This document shows, in pieces, positions 55,856 through 63,309 of a DNA stretch of 64,000 nt. The notes beneath the pieces are model-generated. The model was not told the DNA's origin and searched no databases. It was given only the letters and a program-made list of their open reading frames with translations. The DNA comes from Gynurincola endophyticus (lineage in GTDB: Bacteria > Bacteroidota > Bacteroidia > Chitinophagales > Chitinophagaceae), in assembly GCF_003991195.1 (NCBI RefSeq), contig NZ_RCWL01000009.1:178618-242617 (forward strand), in the 5' to 3' direction. The position numbers and the translations under genes are program-made. Within the stretch, counting starts at the first letter, position 1. Every line of letters starts with the position of its first letter.

Positions 55856-56644
55856 TTAACGGATTTCAAATTTTTTACTTCCAGCCGGTACGATTACGTA
55901 TTCAAATGAAAAGAACATATGCGGCGTATTTCTAAACCATTTTTCAGGGGTAAAAACATCTTTGTAACAACTGATCATTTTTATTTTGGCATAATCACCT
56001 GTAGCCGTTTTCACCACTATTGTTCTGGGTTTTAATAACGTATTGTTTTTTAACTTCAATGAATCCCCAATTGCATACGCTACATGCATTTTATCATAAC
56101 TGCCATCGCCAACAATGGTTCCTCCAAAATCATACAAGTACCACCCTACTCCTTGTCCGAAAGCGCCGGCATCATCGGTACCTACTACACCCTTTGCTGT
56201 TTTAAAAGAATTGTCGGCTGGTATATCTGTAACCTCCTCAAAAGCCTTTTCTACAATCAGTACACCGCCTATACCCGGTCCTTCATAACCGGTATTACTC
56301 CGGTCGGTTTTACTATTACCTCCAATGAAACTATTGTATAAACCACTGAACGAAATATCCCATCGAACAGTTTTTGCATAGTTGGACGGTTGTTCTTTTT
56401 TGTATTTTAGGCTGAACAGTATTTCAGCTTTTTCAACCGTTGGATTGTTGTCGTCCGTTATTGCATTCAAGTTTTCAACCCGCTGCAATTTGTAATAAGC
56501 AACTGCAGTTTGCTGGTCGTCACCGGTATCATCCGGTGGAAGGTTTTCTTTTTCACAGGAAATCAGTCCGATTAAACCTGTGAATAATATACTCCGTATA
56601 AATACTGACACGGAGTAAGAGAAGGAAAGGTTGATCTGCTTCAT
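55856..56644 (-). CDS. HmuY family lipoprotein (haem-binding type)
   Basis: The protein has 262 residues with a lipoprotein signal ending in LIGLISCEKEN. The HmuY pattern is visible: TVRWDISFSGLYNSFIGGNS, VGWYLYDFGGTIVGDGSYDK, then RTIVVKTATGDYAKIKMISC and the closing FFSFEYVIVPAGSKK. HmuY binds haem and hands it to a TonB receptor; binding residues vary, so haem is likely but not certain. It is the first gene of the five-gene lipoprotein operon. The window shows no TonB receptor next to it, which is unusual. Confidence 0.82.
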   Translation of the reverse strand: MKQINLSFSYSVSVFIRSILFTGLIGLISCEKENLPPDDTGDDQQTAVAYYKLQRVENLNAITDDNNPTVEKAEILFSLKYKKEQPSNYAKTVRWDISFSGLYNSFIGGNSKTDRSNTGYEGPGIGGVLIVEKAFEEVTDIPADNSFKTAKGVVGTDDAGAFGQGVGWYLYDFGGTIVGDGSYDKMHVAYAIGDSLKLKNNTLLKPRTIVVKTATGDYAKIKMISCYKDVFTPEKWFRNTPHMFFSFEYVIVPAGSKKFEIR

Positions 56645-57180
56645 ATCATTGTCTAAATTGTTCGAGTCGGCACCTTATTCCGGCCTGCAAACGTTTTTGC
56701 AAACACATACCACGGCTATATGATATCATCATGTAACCCATCAACTAACTGTCGGTAGTAAATGTTTACTGAACAATGTGCTTATTTATAATAACAGCAC
56801 AACGTCATCAGTTTGTCAGAAAAATGGATCCGGAGAAGGATTTACGTGATGTAAAACAATTGTTTTATCATCCTGCATGTATGGTGTGTCACAGATAATT
56901 AATAACACTTGCGCTATTCTTATCTGAATGCAAGTTTAAGAAGAGGTTAATATTCGTTGGTTACGAATTCAGATTTGATTTGTATGAAATCCGGTTGAAT
57001 TTGTATGCAATGTAAACAAGTGAATTAATTGAAATAAAAATCGCATATACATCACTATTAGTTATATATCACTCAGTTATGAATACCCGCGTTTAAGCAT
57101 AAAAGAATCTTCTTTTATAAGAAACTGATTAACAATGATATAAAAAAATCATACACATACTTACGAAATCAGAAAAAATG

Positions 57181-57373
57181 AACATTTAGCTATCCTGAAC
57201 ATTGGTTGGATGATATTGTTGCAAGATATCTGTAATCAATTGCCCAATGTTACTTACTACCATATTAAGAACGTACAATAGGCATTGATTTTAATCAAAG
57301 TGAAATTTATTTTGATGAGATCAATAGAAAGTTAGCGGATAAATTAAACTTCACAGCCCTACTATTTATCTAA
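57181..57373 (+). pseudogene. possible decayed coding remnant
   Basis: Read in one plus-strand frame, the segment gives YPEHWLDDIVARYL, a stop, SIAQCYLLPY, a stop, then TIGIDFNQSEIYFDEINRKL and ADKLNFTALLFI before a final TAA at 57371. The amphipathic, uninterrupted last 34 codons look like real protein, but no start codon or family is recognised. Two in-frame stops separate the pieces. Chance cannot be excluded. Confidence 0.3.
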
Positions 57374-57423
57374 AAATGCAAGTTATTAACTCAGAAAATA
57401 CAAATGAGTCAAATTATTAAAAC

Positions 57424-57460
57424 AAAAAAGTAATTGCAGGTTACCCCGGCAATTACTTTT
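57424..57460 (-). terminator. terminator after the aminotransferase-V gene
   Basis: AAAAGTAATTGC and GCAATTACTTTT form a 12-bp stem with an 11-base loop. The minus-strand side runs into six T. It is about 50 bp past the stop at 57511. Confidence 0.82.
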
Positions 57461-57510
57461 AATAAAATGATACCCTTTATATCATTAACTTATTACACCT
57501 GTAGCTACTA

Positions 57511-58686
57511 TTAAATGTTTTCATTTACAATCTTCGCTACCGTATCTATTTCTTCTGTAGTATTAAAGTAGTGTGGTGAAAAACGGATAGCCCACTCCAC
57601 TCCTTTCTTTTCAAAATCTATCAAAGCTGCGCGCTTATAACTTACCGAGTAATAAATATTATGCTGTTGCAAAAAACCTTCTATATCAGTCAGATTTCTT
57701 TTAGCCGTATTAAATGTAATAATACTACTCAGGTTAGTTCCTTTATCAAGAACCTGTATGGAATCATTCTCCCGTAGCAGGTTCCTAAGTCTTTGTGACA
57801 GTAATCTGTTGTATTCATGAATATTCTCCAGGCCAACATGATTGGCGTACTTAATAGCTTCTTTTAATCCCAGTAATGAAACATAAGATGTTTCCCATAA
57901 TTCAAATCTTTTAGCCGTCATTTGTACGGTATATTTATCCGCGTCTATCCAGTCTGCACCACGCATGTCGAGCAACAGCGGTTCCAGTTTTCGTTGAAGT
58001 ACTTTATCCGATACGTACAGTAAACCGGTACCTCTTGGGCCACGTAAGAACTTTCTCCCCGTTGCACTTAAAAAATCACACTTAATTTTTTGTACATCAA
58101 CCGTTAACTGTCCAACAGACTGACAGGCATCTACCAGATACAGAACATCATACTTTTCACATAAAGTTCCGATTGCTTCTACTTGCTGAATGAGGCCGGA
58201 GTTGGTCGGAATATGCGTGACAGCCACTAACCTGGGTTGATACTTTTTTATCAATTCTTCAAAATGACTGGTATCAATATCATTTTCCTGATTATTATCG
58301 ACCCGCACAATATTGATATTGAACCGTTTTTTTAATGAAAGGAAAGCAATCTGATTCGATATGTAGTCATTGTTGGTGGTTAACAGATAATCACCTGATT
58401 GAAACGGAATAGCCGAAAGAGCTTTTGCATATGCATCCGTTGCATTATAGGTAAAAGCTATATTGTTTTCTTTTGTATTTAATAATTTTGCCGCTTCTGT
58501 ATAAAACTCCCGGATAAGTGCACTGCTAAATGCCTCCAACTTGTATCCTCCGATCAATTCTTCCTGCTGTAAATAATCAATCATCGTTGTTGTAACCTCC
58601 TTTGGCATCAAAGAGGCTCCTGCACTATTCAGAAAAATTTTATCATTACACCCTGCCGTATGCTGTCTGATCTGATCAATATTCAT
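57511..58686 (-). CDS. aminotransferase class V (cysteine desulfurase-like) PLP enzyme
   Basis: The protein has 391 residues. The PLP-contacting Asp186 and Gln189 are in LVDACQSVGQ, and the cofactor Lys212 is in ATGRKFLRGP. The N-terminal block FLNSAGASLMP is typical of the subgroup that includes isopenicillin-epimerase- and EgtE-like sulfoxide/C-S lyases, rather than the IscS Fe-S cluster enzymes, which carry a conserved loop Cys. The substrate is not known. It is 35 bp downstream of the DUF1624 gene and probably cotranscribed. Confidence 0.9.
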   Translation of the reverse strand: MNIDQIRQHTAGCNDKIFLNSAGASLMPKEVTTTMIDYLQQEELIGGYKLEAFSSALIREFYTEAAKLLNTKENNIAFTYNATDAYAKALSAIPFQSGDYLLTTNNDYISNQIAFLSLKKRFNINIVRVDNNQENDIDTSHFEELIKKYQPRLVAVTHIPTNSGLIQQVEAIGTLCEKYDVLYLVDACQSVGQLTVDVQKIKCDFLSATGRKFLRGPRGTGLLYVSDKVLQRKLEPLLLDMRGADWIDADKYTVQMTAKRFELWETSYVSLLGLKEAIKYANHVGLENIHEYNRLLSQRLRNLLRENDSIQVLDKGTNLSSIITFNTAKRNLTDIEGFLQQHNIYYSVSYKRAALIDFEKKGVEWAIRFSPHYFNTTEEIDTVAKIVNENI

Positions 58687-58721
58687 CTTGATTGTTTATT
58701 TATAAATGAGTAATGAAGGCG

Positions 58722-59888
58722 TTATAAATACTTTAACCAGGCATTCTGTTTATTCCGCACTTTGTAATCACGATACTTTTTACAAAGAAGATACATGATG
58801 ATTATCACTATCAGCCAAACAATGTACACGCCCCATAATGGCAATCCGTTTACCCCCCTGGCCCTGCCTAAATCAAATCCGAATGCAAGGTCTTTGTAGG
58901 TATAACCCTGTGTATATAAAATTACATATTTAATAGTATGTATCACAAACCAATGAATAATATAATAAAATAGTGGTACAGAGCCATACACTTTCAATAG
59001 GTTATCTACTCTTGATGTTTTTTCTTTATCGAATAGTGTTAGTAACAAAAACATCATTCCTATAAACAAAAGGTCAAACAGTAATGAAGGCGGATATTTA
59101 CTAAGATCAAAGAAAGAAAGTATAGTAAATACAGTATTTTGTTTCGTTTCCCAGGGTGTAGGATTTCCATATATGTTTGACAGTCGAAGTAATGCAAAAA
59201 TCACTAATGCAAAACATCCTATCTGAATAAATATTTTTTTACGAACACTTCTTTCTTTTAAAAACAAAATACCACAACCGAAACCGGTCAACATAAGTCC
59301 TAACCAGGGCACAGGGGGATAACCGATAATCAGTATTCTGCTGCCACCTAATGGAATGGCTCCCGGCAAAACAGTGATACGGGCCATCGCTTTTATTGAA
59401 TCCGGGGCAAAATCCAACAAATTGTGTAATGCTATAATGGCAATACCTATGCCCGCAATTGTTTTTGCATTGAGAGACAGTAATAGTCCAAGTATAACAA
59501 ATCCGAAACCAATAGTTCCGATTACCTGAAACAAGAATGTGTTGAAATGAATATCATTAAATATTCCAAAACAGATGAGGGTGAATTCCAGAAATATCAA
59601 CCAGAGTCCGCGTTTAATTAAAAAGTTACGGCTTTTAGCCAGGTTATTTTCCTTGAGAATACTAAGATAAGCTGATACGCCCGACAGAAAAACAAAAACC
59701 GGCGCGCATAAATGTGTGATCCATCTGGTAAAGAAAAGTATAGGTGTGGTGGTATTATAATCCAGCGGGTCATTTTTAGGAAAATCTATGTGGATCAGCT
59801 CTCTTGTATGATCGAGTGCCATGATAATCATTACGATTCCTCTCACTATATCAATGGTATCAATCCTTTTTTGAAGATTAGCGAACAT
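58722..59888 (-). CDS. DUF1624/HGSNAT-like membrane acyltransferase
   Basis: The protein has 388 residues and ten to eleven predicted membrane helices. The N-terminus has RIDTIDIVRGIVMIIMALDH, the DUF1624 signature with a conserved His (in DHTRE) used in acyl transfer by heparan-alpha-glucosaminide N-acetyltransferase. FTRWITHLCAPVFVFLSGVS is the next conserved block. These proteins move acyl groups across the membrane to sugars or related acceptors. The target is unknown. It precedes the aminotransferase-V gene in a two-gene unit. Confidence 0.88.
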   Translation of the reverse strand: MFANLQKRIDTIDIVRGIVMIIMALDHTRELIHIDFPKNDPLDYNTTTPILFFTRWITHLCAPVFVFLSGVSAYLSILKENNLAKSRNFLIKRGLWLIFLEFTLICFGIFNDIHFNTFLFQVIGTIGFGFVILGLLLSLNAKTIAGIGIAIIALHNLLDFAPDSIKAMARITVLPGAIPLGGSRILIIGYPPVPWLGLMLTGFGCGILFLKERSVRKKIFIQIGCFALVIFALLRLSNIYGNPTPWETKQNTVFTILSFFDLSKYPPSLLFDLLFIGMMFLLLTLFDKEKTSRVDNLLKVYGSVPLFYYIIHWFVIHTIKYVILYTQGYTYKDLAFGFDLGRARGVNGLPLWGVYIVWLIVIIIMYLLCKKYRDYKVRNKQNAWLKYL

Positions 59889-60280
59889 GAATAAGGTTTT
59901 GGTTGGAGTATAGTTCGTTTCAAGCTGATAAATATATTAAATATTAGATGAGTTTGGTAAGGGTGTGAGCCTGAATATTGCAACTTTGAAAAGATGTTAC
60001 CACAACAATTCTACATCAGCGTACCGGATGAAGTCTTGCGTATAACTTAATTAGCCAAAAACCAGCACACAAAAGGCTGATAATCAAAATATTACAAAAC
60101 AAATCTGGCGCAGGGATATTTTTGTTTAATTACTTTGAGTCAAAATACGCTTGGTAGATCTACACAAAATCTTTGATTTACAGCCTTACAAGCTCAATTC
60201 ACCTCATTCGTCTTTCAAAAGATATTCTACATTAGAACTATCCTTCTCAGCTCCTTTATTAAACTATAAACAAATCGGCC
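59889..60280. other. intergenic region between divergent genes
   Basis: This 392-bp gap separates the DUF1624 gene (minus) from the lipoprotein gene (plus). Promoters for both are expected here. No repeat, operator or small gene was recognised. Confidence 0.5.
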
Positions 60281-60853
60281 ATGTTGAAAATAGTTTATCA
60301 TTGGTGCTGCATTGCCGGCATCTTATTAATGGCAGGGTGTATTGATTCAAAAAAAGCCATTCTAAACTATACACCTGATCCTACTGTAAAATTTTATTTT
60401 GTAATTGACAGTACCAATGAACAAACGGTACTGAAGATTATGCCCTATGGAAATATTAATATTCCCGGAGAATGGACGCAATTTTACTATCAACCTACGC
60501 TGCATCAGCATTTTTTCAGAAATGATGATTCTACCAATATCGGAATAGCCAAAAACCCGATCAGCAGATATCCTTTTTATGATAAGAATTTTTCTTCAAA
60601 GGAGTTTGTTACCGAATATATCAAGTGGGATTTAACTTACTGGCGATTGCAGGGAATGGCTACCAGAATTTATAAGAACCAAAGTGAAAAAGGTTATGTT
60701 ATATGGATGGCATTAGATCCGGAAACGAATATTTACTCGGTTCTGTTATACGGTACTAAAAATTCTTATGCTTATCATTTATCGGTATCATCGCCAAAAT
60801 GGTCGGATGAACAAATGGCGGGATTCCTGACTAATCTGTTTAATAACAATTAA
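60281..60853 (+). CDS. hypothetical lipoprotein
   Basis: The protein has 190 residues and a lipoprotein signal ending in LLMAGCIDSKK. The mature chain is rich in Tyr and Trp (YPFYDKNFSSKEFVTEYIKW, LTYWRLQGMATRIYKNQSEK) and ends in a short helix, SDEQMAGFLTNLF. No family is recognised. It stands alone on the plus strand, facing the toxin array end to end. Confidence 0.7.
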   Translation: MLKIVYHWCCIAGILLMAGCIDSKKAILNYTPDPTVKFYFVIDSTNEQTVLKIMPYGNINIPGEWTQFYYQPTLHQHFFRNDDSTNIGIAKNPISRYPFYDKNFSSKEFVTEYIKWDLTYWRLQGMATRIYKNQSEKGYVIWMALDPETNIYSVLLYGTKNSYAYHLSVSSPKWSDEQMAGFLTNLFNNN

Positions 60854-60991
60854 GTTTTTTATTGAAAGATCTTAGAATGATAAAGTAACTCCTATCTAAT
60901 AAGATACGAAATGTTTTATTGCTAAACGAATATCATATTCACTTATACATATTTTATTACAAATCAATCAACCGGTTCAGGTGCCACAAAA

Positions 60992-61017
60992 AACGACAGG
61001 CTGTAAGTTCTGTCGTT
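60992..61017 (-). terminator. terminator of the JAB toxin/immunity unit
   Basis: AACGACAG and CTGTCGTT form an 8-bp stem with a 10-base loop. On the minus strand it is followed by TTTT. A longer version of the same hairpin ends the other toxin unit at 62639. Confidence 0.75.
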
Positions 61018-61055
61018 ATAAAGTAAATTAACAGATCAGATAAATCTTTTCACTT

Positions 61056-61101
61056 AAAAAGTATTATTCTATTCACACCGGATACAATCCGGCGCGAGGG
61101 G
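61056..61101 (-). repeat. 46-bp repeat, copy A (toxin array)
   Basis: This segment matches 62689-62734 at 44 of 46 positions. It contains the inverted repeat CCGGAT-ACA-ATCCGG (61078-61092) followed by CGCGAGGGG. It begins two bases past the stop codon of the 61104 lipoprotein. Its equal placement after both immunity genes suggests a shared cassette boundary or processing site. Confidence 0.85.
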
Positions 61102-61103
61102 GC

Positions 61104-61553
61104 TTATTTGATTTCTGAACAAGGCTCTTCTTTATAAACTAACTTTCCATTTTTGTACAAATAGACCCACAATGTAAACTCCTCATACATTAAATCCGGG
61201 TCCATGTCTAAAGTTTTAAGAATGTCTCTCGGATAATCTAATTTTGCTATATTTTGAGAAAATCCTTTTATCTTTTCGCCCGTAAAAATCAGCCGAACTT
61301 CACTAATTATTGTATCGAATCTAAATTTTTCAATCATGATGTTTGGGTAAGTGTCGGCAATCTCAACTTGTAAAGAATCATTTCTAACGTTTAAATTTAC
61401 TAACAAAAGTTTTGTTGGTTTATTAAAACATTTCTTCGCCTCAATAAATTTATTTATATGTTCTTTTAAATCGGGGACATCAAATTGCCTTTCTTTATTT
61501 ATATTTTTACACGATGAAATAAATAATAATAATATTGAAATATAACTTTTCAT
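61104..61553 (-). CDS. small lipoprotein, probable immunity protein to the JAB toxin
   Basis: The protein has 149 residues and a lipoprotein signal (MKSYISILLLFISSC then KNINKER). The mature part is mixed alpha/beta (KEHINKFIEAKKCFNKPTKL, LLVNLNVRNDSLQVEIADT) with no known family. It starts two bases after the toxin stop codon, the usual layout of a polymorphic-toxin immunity gene, and is probably cotranslated. Being a lipoprotein it would act in the periplasm, so the toxin likely acts there as well (inference). Its signal resembles that of the other array lipoprotein (SSCKNI in both). Confidence 0.72.
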   Translation of the reverse strand: MKSYISILLLFISSCKNINKERQFDVPDLKEHINKFIEAKKCFNKPTKLLLVNLNVRNDSLQVEIADTYPNIMIEKFRFDTIISEVRLIFTGEKIKGFSQNIAKLDYPRDILKTLDMDPDLMYEEFTLWVYLYKNGKLVYKEEPCSEIK

Positions 61554-61555
61554 TA

Positions 61556-62464
61556 TTACTTATGAATTTTTTGTGAATTATAATATATCCTTTCACCAGT
61601 AGGTCCAACATAAATATTAAAATTAACTATATTCTTTCCATAACTATTTTCCACCATTTCAGCAGCCCCTCTATCACCGCCTCTTAGAATATTTGAATCA
61701 ATCTGTCCACTTGGATAAAATCCTGAGGGAAAGTTAGCCTGTTTTATAGGGTGGCTATGCGATATTTCAAGTATTTTAAGGCTCGATTTTGATGCTAAAT
61801 CAACTAAGTCACCCATCTCTCGAAATGACCAAACAGATGTTTCACGATGATTCGTAGACACTTTTGTTTGTGTTTCGCTACTACCCTCTTGACCTGTAGT
61901 TACAGATAACCACTCTACATCAGAATTACTTGCTACAAATTCAAAAATGTCTTTCGCTCGATTCCTATCTGACATAGGTTGAAATGAAGTTTTAGCCGGG
62001 CCTAATATCGATCCTCTAGCAGCCCTGTCAAGAATCTTTTTTTCAAAAGTCATTGTTTTTTCAGTATTCTCACTGCCGTCTATGTTTGACGCAATTAGCC
62101 GGTCTGTTTTATCACTAGTTTTTCTGATTAGTTCTATGCTTCCATCTCTTTTTAGTTGATAATCATCAGGTGGTGCCATTTCATCTTCAAACGCGTAAGG
62201 TTTATTACCATCCGGATCAATAAAGCTAATCGGATTATCAAAGGCATAATTGTATGGGCTATGCCTCCGCATCTGATCCGCTAACGGATCTACCACGCCC
62301 CACCTGCCGATCTGTGCATCATACATTCGGGCACCAAAATCTAACCACTCTAATCCACTGCCATTGCTGAACTCGTTACGCTGTTCTTCTTTGCCGTTAT
62401 ACTTGAACTTGTTCCCAGGATCTCCAAACCCTAAAGCCTTGCTACTGATGCCCTGCATCACCAA
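61556..62464 (-). CDS. orphan Rhs-type C-terminal cassette with JAB-like toxin domain
   Basis: The frame has 302 residues from the ATG at 62464. It begins with the tail of an Rhs/YD core ([55 protein letters not shown]). The rest of a usual Rhs shell is absent, and a stop lies 45 bp further upstream in the same frame. A pre-toxin linker ([17 protein letters not shown]) leads to a JAB/MPN-like region with His236-Ser-His238-Pro and a Ser/Asp pair in PSGQID (252-256), then GGDRGAAEM. The spacing differs from classical JAMM proteases, so activity is uncertain. The closest description is a JAB-like toxin 1 domain. Confidence 0.82.
   Translation of the reverse strand: MVMQGISSKALGFGDPGNKFKYNGKEEQRNEFSNGSGLEWLDFGARMYDAQIGRWGVVDPLADQMRRHSPYNYAFDNPISFIDPDGNKPYAFEDEMAPPDDYQLKRDGSIELIRKTSDKTDRLIASNIDGSENTEKTMTFEKKILDRAARGSILGPAKTSFQPMSDRNRAKDIFEFVASNSDVEWLSVTTGQEGSSETQTKVSTNHRETSVWSFREMGDLVDLASKSSLKILEISHSHPIKQANFPSGFYPSGQIDSNILRGGDRGAAEMVENSYGKNIVNFNIYVGPTGERIYYNSQKIHK
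62208..62254 (-). repeat. 47-bp Rhs-core DNA repeat, copy 1
   Basis: This encodes the junction [16 protein letters not shown] just before the variable toxin part. It matches 63953-63999 at 45 of 47 positions. High DNA identity here would allow recombination that swaps toxin tips. Confidence 0.85.
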
Positions 62465-62638
62465 TCCAAATGGATAATAGTGTCTTGGAAGAACTAATAT
62501 AAGTTTTTATTTGGTATTGATTTCACTGTGATTCTTTCGGTGGGGTTAGCCCATTCTAATAAGGTACAATAAAAATATTGAAAAATCAAAATCGGTCATA
62601 CTATATCAACGATACCATTTATCCTCTCGAAAAAAAAT

Positions 62639-62664
62639 AACGACAGGCTTTCAAGCCTGTCGTT
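62639..62664 (-). terminator. terminator of the metzincin toxin/immunity unit
   Basis: AACGACAGGCTT and AAGCCTGTCGTT form a perfect 12-bp stem with a two-base loop. On the minus strand it is followed by ATTTTTTTT. It separates the two cassettes. Confidence 0.88.
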
Positions 62665-62688
62665 ATTAACAATCAGATATTTTAAACT

Positions 62689-62734
62689 AAAAAGTATTAT
62701 TTTATTTACACCGGATACAATCCGGCGCGAGGGG
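62689..62734 (-). repeat. 46-bp repeat, copy B (toxin array)
   Basis: This is the partner of copy A, 44 of 46 positions identical, including the inverted repeat CCGGAT-ACA-ATCCGG (62711-62725). It lies 15 bp past the stop of the 62750 lipoprotein gene and before a terminator hairpin, the same order as at copy A. Confidence 0.85.
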
Positions 62735-62749
62735 AGGCAGAAGAAAAGC

Positions 62750-63301
62750 CTATTGATATCGAATCGTCTGAAATAAATTAAGAAGTGTCGCATTCATACT
62801 AGAATCCAGATTGACTCCATAAATACTAAAAGCATTACCATCTCTTAATGCAGGTATATATAATCCAGTAATTCCTTTTCCGATTCTCTTAGGATGAACT
62901 ATTTTAACTACTATATCATTAATTGTATCGTACATAAAGTAATTTTCATCAAATATTTTCTGTGCTTCATCTTCTTCTGGAAATTCTGAGAAAATCACAT
63001 CATCTGATGAAGGCTCTTTACCCATCTGATTAATAATTGCATCTTTTTGATTGAAATGAAAAATTGCCGGTCCTATTTCATAAAACTTGTAAACTATATT
63101 TCTTTTACCATACTCCAGATGAAAGGTATCTCTGTTATCTGTTAAAAAAACAACATCACTATCTATACCCTCGCCCTTTATAAACATAAGGTTATCAGGA
63201 CAAGAAAAAACTAATCCTCCTAAGGTATAATCAATAGTTTTTATATTTTTACATGAGCTTAATATTAAGCAAAAAAACAATACTTTTTTTATCTCTTTCA
63301 T
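62750..63301 (-). CDS. lipoprotein, probable immunity protein to the metzincin toxin
   Basis: The protein has 183 residues and a lipoprotein signal (MKEIKKVLFFCLILSSC then KNIK). The mature part is mostly strands with TLGGLVFSCPDNLMFIKGEG and FHLEYGKRNIVYKFYEIG; one Cys remains. No family is recognised. It begins 8 bp after the toxin stop. Position, size and lipoprotein signal fit an immunity protein that blocks a secreted peptidase in the periplasm (inference). Confidence 0.72.
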   Translation of the reverse strand: MKEIKKVLFFCLILSSCKNIKTIDYTLGGLVFSCPDNLMFIKGEGIDSDVVFLTDNRDTFHLEYGKRNIVYKFYEIGPAIFHFNQKDAIINQMGKEPSSDDVIFSEFPEEDEAQKIFDENYFMYDTINDIVVKIVHPKRIGKGITGLYIPALRDGNAFSIYGVNLDSSMNATLLNLFQTIRYQ

Positions 63302-63309
63302 TTCTATTC

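Larger units (their letters stand above)
56645..57510. other. long intergenic region before the HmuY-type operon
   Basis: This 866-bp AT-rich gap contains no intact gene. It should carry the promoter of the HmuY-type operon at its left end (minus strand). A terminator lies at its right end, and a short coding remnant occupies 57181-57373. No iron-response-like box was recognised. Confidence 0.5.

Noticed and set aside
57511..58686. Assignment of the class V enzyme as the IscS cysteine desulfurase
   Set aside because: The IscS catalytic Cys loop and an adjacent iscU or sufBCD set are missing; only the broader family is supported.
62596..62793. 65-codon minus-strand frame between toxin cassettes
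   Set aside because: It spans a terminator hairpin and the 46-bp repeat and overlaps the end of a real gene.
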